Numbered from the stretch's first letter, positions 25,841-35,885 are shown. The stretch: DNA of 64,000 nt from JBCBKU01 sp965267475 (GCA_965267475.1 OZ254079.1:1488001-1552000), one strand, 5' to 3'. Notes: generated by a model from the sequence alone, not told the origin. Numbers and translations: made by a program.

Positions 25841-26923
25841 ATGCCCAAGCTTACCGAGACCTATGTCCGCAAACTGTCGCCTTCGGTTGTCGGAACGGCC
25901 AAGTATTGGGACAGCGAGATCAAGGGGCTTGGGATCTTTGTCGGGAAGCGTTCGAAGACTTGGTACTTTCAAAAGGACGTGGGTGGACAGACACGCCGCG
26001 TGATGCTCGGGCGCCATCCTTTGATCGGAGCCACAGCGGCGCGTCAGACTGCATTGGGATATGCGCTGGAATGGGGCAGGGGTTCCGGACGCGTCGCCCA
26101 AATCGGGCCACCGACGCTCGCAGACGCAACCGATACCTACCTCGCACGACCCAAGCTTCGGTCAGAGGCGCATAAGAACGGAGTGAGACGGCAGTTCGAA
26201 GTCCATCTCAAAGACTGGATGGGGTTACCGCTTGATGAAATCACCAAGAGGATGGTCGCTGATCGCCATCACCAATTATCCGATCGACCATCCACAGCCA
26301 ACCACACGTTGAAGTATTTTCGAACTGTCTGGAACCATGCCCGCCGAACGTATGACTTGCCGGAGTGTCCTACGATGGCTGTTGAGTGGTGCGAAGAGAG
26401 GCCAAGCGGCAAGATCATCGCAGACCTTGCGGCATGGCGCACCGTAATCGAAGGGCTCCGCAATCCAATACACACGGTCTTCTACGAGTTCCTTCTGTTT
26501 ACGGGCCTCCGAAAGACCGAGGCACTGACGTTGACATGGGCCAATGTGAAGAAAGATCATATCCATCTTCCCATGACGAAGAACGGCCGCAGCTTTGATC
26601 TCCCTATTGTGCAAATGCATCACGAGATCCTGGCTCCGCTTCGGAACCTCAGCCGGGACTGGGTTTTCCCCTCCCCAAAGGGTCAAGCAGGTCACATCAC
26701 GCAACCGTCCCGCATCGAATGGAGCCCACACGCCCATCGCCGCACCTTTGCGACTGTCGCGGTAGAGGCTGGGCTCCTGGAAGAAGTGGTCGGGCGCCTT
26801 CTGAACCACACACCGCTCTCTATCACTGGACAAAGGTACACACGTCCCTCTCTAGACGCCCTGAGGCCGGCCATGGATACTGTGTGCAATGAACTCGACA
26901 AACGCACCAATCGGAAAAGCTGA
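25841..26923 (+). CDS. int: Tyrosine recombinase / phage-type integrase
   Basis: This 360-residue protein has an N-terminal arm-binding DUF4102-like domain (YWDSEIKGLGIFV to about residue 70), a central SAM-like core-binding domain and a C-terminal catalytic domain. Visible active-site residues are Arg224 in TGLRKTEAL, His297 and Arg300 in PHAHRRTF, a later NH pair, and the nucleophile candidate tyrosine in GQRYTRP. It should integrate and excise the element whose end is the adjacent tRNA fragment. Its end overlaps the next gene by 35 bases. Confidence 0.92.
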   Translation: MPKLTETYVRKLSPSVVGTAKYWDSEIKGLGIFVGKRSKTWYFQKDVGGQTRRVMLGRHPLIGATAARQTALGYALEWGRGSGRVAQIGPPTLADATDTYLARPKLRSEAHKNGVRRQFEVHLKDWMGLPLDEITKRMVADRHHQLSDRPSTANHTLKYFRTVWNHARRTYDLPECPTMAVEWCEERPSGKIIADLAAWRTVIEGLRNPIHTVFYEFLLFTGLRKTEALTLTWANVKKDHIHLPMTKNGRSFDLPIVQMHHEILAPLRNLSRDWVFPSPKGQAGHITQPSRIEWSPHAHRRTFATVAVEAGLLEEVVGRLLNHTPLSITGQRYTRPSLDALRPAMDTVCNELDKRTNRKS

Positions 26924-27974
26924 ATTCTCCGTACGATCCCTCATTGATCAAGAGATCAATGGAAAGAAGATTGTTCCGGGCTACAGGTTCAGTTGTTCCG
27001 AAGACGAACTCGTAGATACGTTGTTTTCGTCCCGTGCGAGGCTTGACGAAGTGCAGAAAAACCCACCGTTTGGCTTGGTTGCCGAAATGGCGGACCGTGC
27101 CAAAGACCTAGATGCTTTCGGCCCATCGGTTACCGACGGAATCTGTGCGTTGATCGAGAGCAAGGCATTGGGTGGTGGGCTGCGCAGAACGTCGGTCGAC
27201 GGCGCAATCCTTGGTTGGGTGATCGGCGTCAATCGAGCCCAACGCGTCGCGAACAATCTATTCGCCCGCGACAACCGTAGGGAAGTTCTTGGTCAACTCC
27301 AGAAATGCCAGGAAGTCCGCACTAAGAAAGCCGAAAAGGAAGAATATCCTCGCAAGCTTTCCCCAGAAGTCGCTAGGGAGCGAGGCCTTCACTTCCTCGA
27401 GTCAAAGAGAAAAGCTGCGCACTGGATCGACGGCGGACCTTTGGAATCTCCAGTTGTCCACGTGTACGCGCATGTCGGCCATGAATGGAAAGAGTTCATC
27501 CTCCAACTATCCGAAGTACGCAAACTCATGGACAAGAACCTACTGCGTGGGCTGCGAGAAGGCCGGATTATTGCGGTCAATGACACAAACTCTGGTCACG
27601 CGCTGATTCAACCGATGCAATGGCGAGATCAAGGACCCCTCCCGCCGTATGGAAAAAACACTGCATTCCTGTTTTCGCGCGACCTCCCCGAGAAATGGTG
27701 GTCCATAAACATGAGCAAAGAAGAGGGAGAACGGCGCGCTCATGGTTTCATTCTGAAGGCGGAGGACTGGTGCAACGAAAACGGCAAGCAACTGACCCAA
27801 AATGTCGCAGTTCAGATCATCGTACGGAACCACTGGTTAAGGTCAGAGGGAGCAGTCCGAGTTTGGAGAGAAGTCGGTATGGAAATCGGTTGGACAAAGC
27901 ACAACCCAAAGCGCGAAAACAAGCTTTCTCCTAGCGAAATCAAAGAACTAGAAATAATGGCAAGGTCTATCTGA
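26889..27974 (+). CDS. Unidentified protein next to the integrase
   Basis: This 361-residue soluble, charged protein belongs to no family I recognise. It has no signal peptide or membrane segment, and a basic middle (KKAEKEEYPRKL) followed by a more structured C-terminal half rich in tryptophan and histidine. Its start lies within the last codons of the integrase gene, which suggests joint transcription. It could be an accessory of element mobility or replication, or cargo; nothing in the sequence decides this. Confidence 0.6.
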   Translation: MNSTNAPIGKAEFSVRSLIDQEINGKKIVPGYRFSCSEDELVDTLFSSRARLDEVQKNPPFGLVAEMADRAKDLDAFGPSVTDGICALIESKALGGGLRRTSVDGAILGWVIGVNRAQRVANNLFARDNRREVLGQLQKCQEVRTKKAEKEEYPRKLSPEVARERGLHFLESKRKAAHWIDGGPLESPVVHVYAHVGHEWKEFILQLSEVRKLMDKNLLRGLREGRIIAVNDTNSGHALIQPMQWRDQGPLPPYGKNTAFLFSRDLPEKWWSINMSKEEGERRAHGFILKAEDWCNENGKQLTQNVAVQIIVRNHWLRSEGAVRVWREVGMEIGWTKHNPKRENKLSPSEIKELEIMARSI

Positions 27975-28046
27975 CTCTTTCCCAGTATTCTTCTCTGTGC
28001 GTCTCGGTGAGTCTCAAGTCAGTTAAACACCAACGGAGCTTGAGAT

Positions 28047-28241
28047 ATGCACCCTCCAGACTACGAACGCCTTCTTACTGATCAAGATGTTCAAAGAAGG
28101 TATGCGATCCCCCTTCGCTTTCTTCAGCTGTCGCGTAGGCGCGGCGATGGACCCAAATTTGTCCGCATTGGTCGACTGGTACGCTACCGCCATCAGGACA
28201 TTGCGGATTGGATTGCGTCTCAGACGCGGGAGGCTGGGTAG
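28047..28241 (+). CDS. AlpA/excisionase-like helix-turn-helix protein
   Basis: This 64-residue MerR/AlpA-type wHTH protein reads LLTDQDVQRRY, then RRRGDGPKFVRIGRLVRYRHQDIADWI, the standard HTH_17 pattern. Such proteins act as excisionases or activators of integrase genes. It has a GGAG site and its stop directly abuts the next start (TAGATG), so the two are co-translated. It could bind the TATCA repeats near the integrase. Confidence 0.88.
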   Translation: MHPPDYERLLTDQDVQRRYAIPLRFLQLSRRRGDGPKFVRIGRLVRYRHQDIADWIASQTREAG

Positions 28242-28895
28242 ATGGCGGGAACGGCACTTCGCAAAATCTGGGCCATCGGGGTCGTCGCACAGGATCATCG
28301 GTTGTCTGACAAGGCGAAAATCTTGTTCACGAGACTGGTAGATCGGTTTCGTGTGCCAAGCGGGCCGGCGTTTCCGAGCCACAAGAGATTGGCCGCAGAA
28401 ATCGGATGTACAGATCGGACGGTGCGAAACGCGATCAACCAACTCGCACGTGCAGGATACCTGACGGTCCAAAAAAAGGCTGGCCCGGGCGGAACCAACT
28501 TCTACTGGCCATGGATCCCAAGCGGAAGGAAAGAGCACCAGGAAGCGGAAGCCCGATGTACCAATTCTAGGAAACCGGTTGCCTACAAAACATCAAAGGA
28601 AAACTCTAAAGAATCTAAGTCCCTCTCGCGCTATCTCGACCGGACCCAGCCGCGACGCACCGCCATTGCAAAGAATGCAGAAGACTTGGACAAACGTGCC
28701 GCCCTTGAGACGCACATCGTCGAAAGTCTAGGTGGAGGAAGGGACGCTTGGCTAAACCTGATCTCCTTAGATGAAAGCGTGTTTCAGGATACGTTGGATA
28801 AGGTCATCGACGACAAACTGAGCGTCGATGAAGCAACAAGGCGCATCGCCGATGCATGCAGGCGAGTCAGTTTTGAGCCATCAGTCAAAGATTGA
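28242..28895 (+). CDS. Winged-helix (HTH_36-like) mobile-element protein
   Basis: This 217-residue protein has an N-terminal winged helix (FPSHKRLAAEIGCTDRTVRNAINQLARAGYL, residues about 46-76) resembling plasmid or phage replication-initiator-type HTH_36 domains. A lysine/serine-rich linker and a helical C-terminus follow. It starts on the base after the AlpA-like stop. It may be a replication or copy-control protein of the element. The 298 bases after it (28896-29193) contain no gene I can support. Confidence 0.7.
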   Translation: MAGTALRKIWAIGVVAQDHRLSDKAKILFTRLVDRFRVPSGPAFPSHKRLAAEIGCTDRTVRNAINQLARAGYLTVQKKAGPGGTNFYWPWIPSGRKEHQEAEARCTNSRKPVAYKTSKENSKESKSLSRYLDRTQPRRTAIAKNAEDLDKRAALETHIVESLGGGRDAWLNLISLDESVFQDTLDKVIDDKLSVDEATRRIADACRRVSFEPSVKD

Positions 28896-29193
28896 ACGAG
28901 GCAGGTCCTACGGGTCCTTTTGAGTAACAATTGTATACGGTGCGGCGGAGCATGCGGGTTTTGCCATTGCAGATTTTCCGAAGGCTGCAACCCGCAACTC
29001 GTCCTTCATAGTACGCAACTGAATCTGGAGCGCACATCACACCTGAGACATAGCGGCACTACAGCAAATTCGAGCTGCCGTCAGCGCGCGGGAGCGGTTG
29101 GTTTGCACAATGCAGAACAATGAACACGATCAGAGCGTTTTGATCGTCCAAATTGACCAGATCGTAAGAAAGTGGGAATCTGCGACGTAATGG

Positions 29194-29430
29194 CTATTGG
29201 CCGTTGCTACGTGCCCGATGAAACTTGAAGATAATCTCTTCATTCAAATCATCTTGGTCCAGTTGATCTTCAAGAACCAATGTTTCCAGGCACGCCGATA
29301 GAATCGTGACAACGAGACCAATTCCTGTGTAGGCCAAAAGACTTACTAAGAAGCCATAGCCATTGACAAAGGCAGACACGGCAGCGACAGCACCAAAGGC
29401 GACTCCAAGAGAGATGTTTCGCACGGACAA
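29194..29430 (-). CDS. Small putative membrane protein
   Basis: This 78-residue frame has two hydrophobic stretches (about residues 8-24 and 28-50) and an acidic tail (EDQLDQDDLNEE). No family is recognised and no clear ribosome-binding site precedes the ATG. The amino-acid pattern looks like a real two-helix membrane protein, but it could be spurious. Confidence 0.4.
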   Translation of the reverse strand: MSVRNISLGVAFGAVAAVSAFVNGYGFLVSLLAYTGIGLVVTILSACLETLVLEDQLDQDDLNEEIIFKFHRARSNGQ

Positions 29431-29498
29431 AGACTTTCAATTGTTTGTGCGCCAAACATCTGACTAGATGGTTAAAATGTGGTTACCTTAGCCTAAAT

Positions 29499-30702
29499 TG
29501 AACTGCTCCCCTGAACGTCTGGCTTTTTTTCGGTTGGCCTGCTGTCCAACTGAGGAGATAGACGATGAAGAGAAATCGTTTCAGCGAATCGCAGATCATT
29601 GGCACAATGAAGCAGCATCAGGCGAGCATGAGCGCGCCCGACCTGTGCCGCAAGCACGGCATCAGTGATGCGAACTCCTACAAATGGCGAAGGAAGTAAG
29701 GCGGCATGGAGGTCGCGGATGCGAAGCGGCTGAAGACGCTGGAGACCAAGAACGCGAAGCTGAAAAAAATGCTGGCCGAGCAGATGATGGATGTGACCAC
29801 GTTGAATGAGATGCTCAAAGAACCACGGAGGCCCAACTCAGGGAGGAAAGCGGTGGACTGGACCAGGAAGGACAAGAGCTACTTGCATCGGCAGGTCTGC
29901 GCGCTGGCCGGGATCGGACCGCGTGTCTTTCGGCAAACATCGAAGCGTCCGGCTGACACGAAGCTGCGCGATAGGATAAAGGAGCTGGCGTCAGGGCGGC
30001 GCCGGTTCGGCTATCGGCGGCTGCACATCCTGCTGAGGCGCGATGGTTGGGAAGTAAACTGGAAGTAGTTCTGCTCGCTCTACCGTAAGGAAGCACTAAC
30101 CGTCGATAAACGGGGCGGACGCAGTTGCGTGATGGGTACCAGGGCACCCATGGCGATCCCACAGGGGCCAAACTAGTGATGTCGCTCGACTTTCTGTCGG
30201 ATGCGCAGGTCGACGGTCGCCGGTTCCGCATTCTCTGGTTGATCGATGATTTCAGCCGGGAATGACTGGCGACGGTCGTGGACAAGTCGATCTCTGGCAT
30301 CCTTGGTGCGCGCGAACTGGAACGGACAGCCGAGATGCGCGGCTTTTCCTGCTTGGTGGTCAGCGACAACGGCACCGAGCTGTCGTCGAACGCCATGCTC
30401 CAATGGCAGGAGGATCGCCAGGTGGCATGGCTCGATAAATTGCGCCGGGCTGGCCCTTGCAAAACGGCTTCGTGGAAAGCTTAAACTGCGGATTGCGAGA
30501 CACGATCCTGAACGAGCACCTGCTCCCAAACCTGCTCCATGCCCGCCATCTGATTGCGGCATGGCGCGACGACTGCAATTACCACCGCCCCCTCTCAAGG
30601 CTCGACTGGCTCACCGCGCGGGAATACCGCCAACGGTCAGAGTAAGACCATACACTGAACGGAATCAATTAAACAACGCAGACTCAAAAGCGGAGCAGGT
30701 CA
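29499..30702 (+). mobile_element. Decayed IS3-family insertion sequence
   Basis: TGAACTGCTCCC at 29499-29510 is matched in inverted orientation by CGGAGCAGGTCA at 30691-30702 (10 of 12). These terminal repeats enclose 1,204 bases with a broken IS3-type transposase. The flanking bases (AAAT and TCGG) show no target duplication, so the insertion is old or rearranged. Confidence 0.8.
29565..30645 (+). pseudogene. Disrupted IS3-family transposase (orfA/orfB)
   Basis: The orfA part starts MKRNRFSESQIIGTMKQH and hits a TAA at 29697-29699 exactly where related proteins have tyrosine (WRRKYGGM), a single nonsense change. The same frame continues through the leucine-zipper-like region and GRRRFGYRRLHILLRR into orfB, then stops at 30066. 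Further pieces with LDFLSDAQVDG, WLIDDFSRE and VSDNGTELSS carry DDE-domain motifs but are broken by additional stops and frame changes. Not functional. Confidence 0.85.
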
Positions 30703-30762
30703 TCGGTCTAGGTCCCATTGAATCCGAAACAGAATTATCTACAGGACGGTGCCACGCCTAAC

Positions 30763-31233
30763 CTATTCCGTCAAAGCTCGAATATACCTCAAGGAATCGT
30801 CAATTGAATAATTTGTCTCACGGATCTTCCACTCTTCGCTTTGGAAAATAAGAATAGAGCGCACTCGAAAGGGCGACTGCACTAGATAGTTCTCGCGATA
30901 GAGCCGAGTTTCGTGAACGCCAACCACGCATTCGGCGCCAAAGAACTCGCCACTGATGCAGGTGCGCTCCATGCGCTCGACTCCAGATAGCTCGTAGTGC
31001 TCAATCACTCGCACAAAACTGCCTTCTAGTTCCTCCTGGTTATGCAGTCTGCGTTCACCGGACAGCGTTGTCACGAGGAGGGGGAGCGAAAACTTTCCAG
31101 CGAAGGACTCAAAATCGTTCTGCATGATCGCAGTTCCAGTCGCGGCGACCAACTCTTCAAGAATATCGAGAGCGCTTGGCCCGCCTACATTCTGACCAGG
31201 CTGCGCCCCAACTATCCCAAATCTCGGGTCCAT
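30763..31233 (-). CDS. NTF2-fold (SnoaL-like) protein
   Basis: This 156-residue cytoplasmic protein has the pattern of NTF2-like domains: an N-terminal helix, a helix with DFESFAGKFSLPLLV, and a C-terminal sheet ending in SEEWKIRETNYSI. No catalytic residues can be assigned. An AGAAAGAGA site precedes the ATG. It follows the GAF-protein gene by 16 bases and is probably co-transcribed. A distant relative lies at 38962. Function unknown. Confidence 0.65.
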   Translation of the reverse strand: MDPRFGIVGAQPGQNVGGPSALDILEELVAATGTAIMQNDFESFAGKFSLPLLVTTLSGERRLHNQEELEGSFVRVIEHYELSGVERMERTCISGEFFGAECVVGVHETRLYRENYLVQSPFRVRSILIFQSEEWKIRETNYSIDDSLRYIRALTE

Positions 31234-31249
31234 GGAATCTCTTTCTTCT

Positions 31250-32098
31250 CTAGTGGAGCCTAGGCATTCTCAACTGCGACCACTCGAGAAAGTAAATGTC
31301 CTTAGCAGGGTTTGAGAGCTCAATGTCAAACTCAGATGTCCGACTACTTCGGAGTTTTAAATTCACGCGAGAAGTATTCGATGGCATTGAAGGAAATTCG
31401 CGGTCATCGATGGAGGTCTCAAGCTTGGATCGGAACTCACCAATGACTGCTTGGCCCACCTTTGCGATTTTTTCCTCCGAGGCCACGTTCATGAGCGACA
31501 TGCTTGAAAACAGAACACTTCCATCCAACTTGTGAACGGAAATCATGGCACTTACACCTCTAGCAAGTGACATTGCTATGAGGTCTGCTTCTCGAAGGCT
31601 CTCGTGTAGTCGCGAGAGTTCTGTCCTCTGCAGCTCTTTCGTGATCAGTGATCCAACAACAATTGAGAGCTGCTCGAGAAACTGCGCGTCATTTGGAAGC
31701 CATTCACGAGCGTACTTACAGATCGCGCATACGGCTCCAAATGCACTGCTGGATTTATCTCGCAGAGGAGCTCCCAGATAGGCGACAATGGGGCCCTTTG
31801 TGACATACGCCAAATCTTGAAACCTTTGATCGAGGGACGCGTCTTTCAAAAGAACGATCTGATTGTTGCGTGTTGTGGCACTGCAGATCGTGTTCAACGC
31901 GTAGTGTACTCGGTTAGATTCAACCTCGGCAGTTTCCAAGTCGAGGCCAACCGAAAAAAGCCTATCTTGATGCGAAAGACTGATGAACACCATATCGCAA
32001 TTGAGTTTTTGCTTGGCTAGCTCGGCAAGTAGGTCCAAGTCGCGCGCCGACTCTCGAGTTCCCTTTGGGATACTCCTTTCCGTGATCTCAACGCTCAT
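31250..32098 (-). CDS. GAF-domain protein
   Basis: This 282-residue protein has an N-terminal GAF domain (about residues 18-160), including CDMVFISLSHQDRLFSVG, a SIC-like ATTRNNQIVLLKDASLDQRF segment and YLGAPLRDKSSSAFGAVCAI. No kinase, cyclase or DNA-binding domain is recognised in the remaining 120 residues. An AAGGGGG ribosome site precedes the start. It may be a small-molecule sensor working with the NTF2-like protein encoded downstream. Confidence 0.75.
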   Translation of the reverse strand: MSVEITERSIPKGTRESARDLDLLAELAKQKLNCDMVFISLSHQDRLFSVGLDLETAEVESNRVHYALNTICSATTRNNQIVLLKDASLDQRFQDLAYVTKGPIVAYLGAPLRDKSSSAFGAVCAICKYAREWLPNDAQFLEQLSIVVGSLITKELQRTELSRLHESLREADLIAMSLARGVSAMISVHKLDGSVLFSSMSLMNVASEEKIAKVGQAVIGEFRSKLETSIDDREFPSMPSNTSRVNLKLRSSRTSEFDIELSNPAKDIYFLEWSQLRMPRLH

Positions 32099-32481
32099 CG
32101 CTTATTCGTCCCCCTTAGTACGGTTTCTGTTTTTGATTTTGCCTCAGCTTTCATCTTTGAGCGGGTGGTGTTTGGGATGCTCGACCTTGGCTTGTTAAAA
32201 ACTTTGAGTGACCCCCGAACCCTGTTCCACCTTAGATCGTATATCGTAGCGCAATCTAGGGCTGTAGGGTTGCAACCCAACGATATTCAATCAATCGACC
32301 GGGTCAGAGTAATCAATTGAATTTTTCGATTGATTTGGAAGACCTCTCTCAACCTTCCACAAGCGACGATCAAGAAACATCGACGCTCTGCTCAGCACAG
32401 GAGCCAGAGCACTGAGCGAAAAAAATCCTCGAAGTGGTATATATTGAGTTATTCACACGCGTCGACGGTGATGTAGAGTGT
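32099..32481. other. Gene-poor stretch between GAF gene and transposase fragment
   Basis: These 383 AT-richer bases carry the GAF-gene promoter region and no frame with convincing protein character. No repeat or RNA gene was recognised. Confidence 0.5.
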
Positions 32482-32985
32482 CTAGCCCCGTGTGTCTGGG
32501 CCACGGATCATAGTTTTCTCGAATACGGTTTCCGGGATTGGCGTACGCATGTTGAGCGCCTGATGCGGGCGTATGTGATTGTACCGTCTGAGCCAGCTAT
32601 CGATGACGTTCTGGGCTTGCCTTGTAGTTGTGAGCCATTCCGAATTGGGAACGTCCCTACGTAGAGTTCCATTGAACCGCTCGTTGTATCTGTTCTCCCA
32701 TGGCGATCCTGGATAAATTCGGATCGGCTTGGTGCCATCACTTTTCAACCATTCCTGTATTGCTTCAGCAGCGAACTCCGGGCCGTTGTTTGACCGGATG
32801 TATTCCGGCGATGCTTGCCTCTGTAGCAGCGGGTAGAGCCCTTTAAGTACATCTTTGGCTCCCATCTTGGCGCGGCCCGTTACAGCCAACGCCTGCCGTG
32901 TGAACTCATCGACAACCGTCAGCATCTTGTAGCTGCGACCCTTGCTGAGCTTGTCGTGCACGGAAGGGCACATACTGTTAAGCAC
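32482..32985 (-). pseudogene. 5'-truncated IS3-family transposase orfB
   Basis: The frame encodes the C-terminal part of an rve-type transposase: VHDKLSKGRSYKMLTVVDEFTRQ, then SNNGPEFAAEAIQEWL (second Asp region) and WENRYNERFNGTLRRD (catalytic Glu). In intact relatives the first aspartate lies just before VHDKL; here homology ends there and the first residues (MLNSMCPS) are unrelated. The element was cut at about 32968, some 60 bases before the chemoreceptor start. It differs from the IS3 copy at 29499. Confidence 0.85.
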
Positions 32986-33026
32986 TGTCAGTTATTAATG
33001 GCCGCAAATCCAAAGAGAATGTAGCC

Positions 33027-35885
33027 ATGAAGCTCCGTCAACAGTTCTTGTCGATAGCCGCTATCCCGTTGATTGGGTTGGTTATTGTGTCATCCATTGG
33101 TTTGTCCAAGGCAGTGCGGGACTTGAACGAAGTCAATCTAGTTGAAGCCGCGATCGGATACGCCGATGTCGTGAGTGTCGTTGTTCATGAACTACAACTG
33201 GAGCGAGGATACTCGGCCGGCTTCGTCGGCTCCGATGGCGTGAACTTTATGGCAGTCCTTCCGGAACAGCGCGCGCGGGTTGACGAGGCGCTAAAGGGCT
33301 TCTCTGTTCTTCACGATACGATTGCTAATGACTATCCAGACTTGGTTGGAATTCTTGATCACGATCTCGAACAACTCGAGGAAATGCGACAGCGTGTTTC
33401 GTCGCTCTCTGTGTCGGTCTCTGAATTGACTGCGATGTACACCAGCATGATCAAAGACGCCTTAAGGATCACCGATGTCACGTTTGCCGACATTCATCTC
33501 GGCAGTATCGCGTTGGCTGGAGCAAGCTACGTGTCGTTGAGCGAAGGAAAGGAAGCGGCTGGCCAGGAGCGTGCCTTGGGCGCGGTCGGTTTTGGTTCCG
33601 GTGTGTTTTCAAGTGCGCGCTACGGAGACTTTGTCGGCGCCGCGGCGCAGCAGAACTTTGCCTTGATGCAAACGGAGCTTTATTCGCGGGAGGCTCTAGA
33701 AGGGCTGAGGTTTTCGCGCTTTCCCGAATACGCCGCGGTCGAAGAGCTGCGCCAAGTTGCTAGAGACAGCCTGGAGAGTGGGGATCTCAAAGGCATCGGC
33801 GGTCCCGAATGGTTTGAAGTTAGCTCGGCGTGGATAGAACGTCTGCGTGAAGTCGAGATAGAGCTACTCGACGGAGTGCATGCGCTCAACGCCGTAGAAG
33901 CAGAAGCGGCCTTGTTTCAGGAGATCGTTTTTGCCAGTTCTGCAGGTATTTCCCTGGTGCTCAGCATCGCGGTCGCCTTCCTAATCAGCCGGCGCTTTAC
34001 AGGACAGGTTGCGTCACTGAACTCGGCTATGTCACGGGTCGCGCGAAAGGAGTTCGACACGGAGATCAATACCGTGGGTGTGAGGTCTGAGATTGGCGAC
34101 CTGTCCCGTTCGCTTGACCAAATGCGGATTGACCTGCAGGCGGCCGATTTCCAGTTGGTTGAGGCATTCTCGAAGAGCTTCGCATTCGATGACAGCAATT
34201 CCGCGATGATGATTGTCGACCCGGACATGGTGATCATGTCAAGCAATCGGGCGACCAAGGAGTTGCTTGAAAAGCATCAACATGCGTTCCGTGCTGTTTG
34301 GTCAGACTTCGACCCGGGCGAAATGGTGGGGCGTTCGATCGATCGATTTCACAAACATCCAAAGCACCAGCGCGCCATCCTGGCCGATCCATCTCAACTG
34401 CCGTGGCGCACGGATATCACAATCGGTGATCTCAAGTTTGAGCTCAACGCGTCCTACGTCAAAGCAGAAGATGGATCCTACGCCGGGAATATCTTGCAAT
34501 GGCGCGACGTGACGCAAGAGAGGCTACATGCCGGCGTGATAGGCGCGATCGAAGAGGAGCAGTGTCTGGTCGAATATGATCTCGAAGGTCGAGTGATTAG
34601 GGCCAATGAGGGTTTCCTCAGGGCACTCAAGATGAATGCTGCGGATGTCGATGCTCGCCATCACCAAAACTTCCTTGCCAAAGATGATGCGACCTACAAT
34701 AGCCAGACGGAAGTCTGGAGCGCCTTGGCGAAAGGATCGCCGCAACACTCAATGCTAAAGCTAGCGGCGGCCGATAGCAGCATAGCATGGCTCCGCGCAA
34801 ATCTGACACCGATCGCCGATGGAAGCGGCAAAGTGTTCAAAGTTGTCATGATAGCAATGGACGTGACAGAAGCCGAGACTGCGCGGATTGAAGCAGAAGA
34901 TGCGCGCCAAAGGGACGACGAAGACCGCAACTCCGTCATAACAGCCCTAGCCGAAAGCCTGAAACAGCTATCCGAAGGTAATCTGACCTGCCAAATTGCC
35001 ACCAAATTTGAGGGAGATTACGAATCCCTTCGACGTGACTTCAACGACGCCGTGGGACACCTTTCAAACCTTATCAAAATGGTCAGGGAAACTGTCGCCG
35101 GTGTATCAAACAATGCCTCTGAAGTCAGTTCCGCATCCAGCGATCTAGCAAGTCGAACCGAAAGCCAAGCTGCAACGCTAGAGCAAACAGCTGCGGCGCT
35201 GGAAGAACTCACTTCAACGGTCCAGTCGACGGCAGAAAGCGCGAGAGAGGCAAACGCAGCCGTTGTCGAATCTCGATCTGAGGCAACAGCCGGTGGGGAA
35301 ACTGTCCAGGAGGTCGTTGATGCGATAAGCCAAATCGCGGACTCCTCGGCCAAAGTGGCGAGCATCATGGATCTGATCGATGATATTGCCTTCCAAACAA
35401 ACCTCCTGGCGTTGAATGCTGGTGTCGAAGCCGCGCGCGCCGGTGATGCAGGCCGAGGTTTTTCGGTGGTCGCTTCCGAGGTCCGAACATTGGCTCAACG
35501 TGCCTCGGACGCCGCAAAGGAAATCTCTAGCCTGATCAGCTCTAGCAATGCGCAGGTCAAATCCGGCGTCGAGTCGGTTACCAAGGCTGGAAATGCCCTT
35601 GAGAAGATCATCTCCAGTGTGAACTCGACTGGTGTCTTGGTCGAAAGTATCGCACTGGCGGCTCAGGAGCAGGCAACCGCCTTGCAGGAGATCAACACTG
35701 CTGTCTCGACGATGGATCAGACGACCCAGCACAACGCTGCAATGGTAGAAGAAACAACCGCAGTCAGCGTGTCGCTGAGCTCGGATGCAAACCATCTTCA
35801 AGAAATCATCGAGGTTTTTAGAACTTCACTAAATGAAGGCGCGGATCAAATTGGAGGACCGTACCCAAGGATAGTTCAAAGCTGA
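33027..35885 (+). CDS. NIT-domain methyl-accepting chemotaxis protein with two PAS domains
   Basis: This 952-residue receptor has a first membrane helix (about 8-27), a periplasmic NIT (nitrate/nitrite-sensing) domain with VVHELQLERGYSAGF, and a second membrane helix (about 299-318). HAMP, two PAS domains (about 385-500 and 505-630), another HAMP-like linker and a signalling domain follow, with DDIAFQTNLLALNAGVEAARAG in its hairpin tip. The tip couples to CheA/CheW. Both periplasmic and cytoplasmic signals may be sensed. No che genes are nearby. A transposase remnant lies just upstream. Confidence 0.9.
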   Translation: MKLRQQFLSIAAIPLIGLVIVSSIGLSKAVRDLNEVNLVEAAIGYADVVSVVVHELQLERGYSAGFVGSDGVNFMAVLPEQRARVDEALKGFSVLHDTIANDYPDLVGILDHDLEQLEEMRQRVSSLSVSVSELTAMYTSMIKDALRITDVTFADIHLGSIALAGASYVSLSEGKEAAGQERALGAVGFGSGVFSSARYGDFVGAAAQQNFALMQTELYSREALEGLRFSRFPEYAAVEELRQVARDSLESGDLKGIGGPEWFEVSSAWIERLREVEIELLDGVHALNAVEAEAALFQEIVFASSAGISLVLSIAVAFLISRRFTGQVASLNSAMSRVARKEFDTEINTVGVRSEIGDLSRSLDQMRIDLQAADFQLVEAFSKSFAFDDSNSAMMIVDPDMVIMSSNRATKELLEKHQHAFRAVWSDFDPGEMVGRSIDRFHKHPKHQRAILADPSQLPWRTDITIGDLKFELNASYVKAEDGSYAGNILQWRDVTQERLHAGVIGAIEEEQCLVEYDLEGRVIRANEGFLRALKMNAADVDARHHQNFLAKDDATYNSQTEVWSALAKGSPQHSMLKLAAADSSIAWLRANLTPIADGSGKVFKVVMIAMDVTEAETARIEAEDARQRDDEDRNSVITALAESLKQLSEGNLTCQIATKFEGDYESLRRDFNDAVGHLSNLIKMVRETVAGVSNNASEVSSASSDLASRTESQAATLEQTAAALEELTSTVQSTAESAREANAAVVESRSEATAGGETVQEVVDAISQIADSSAKVASIMDLIDDIAFQTNLLALNAGVEAARAGDAGRGFSVVASEVRTLAQRASDAAKEISSLISSSNAQVKSGVESVTKAGNALEKIISSVNSTGVLVESIALAAQEQATALQEINTAVSTMDQTTQHNAAMVEETTAVSVSLSSDANHLQEIIEVFRTSLNEGADQIGGPYPRIVQS

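Noticed and set aside
29499..30702. Intact insertion sequence
   Set aside because: Several stops and frame changes break the transposase, and no target duplication is present.
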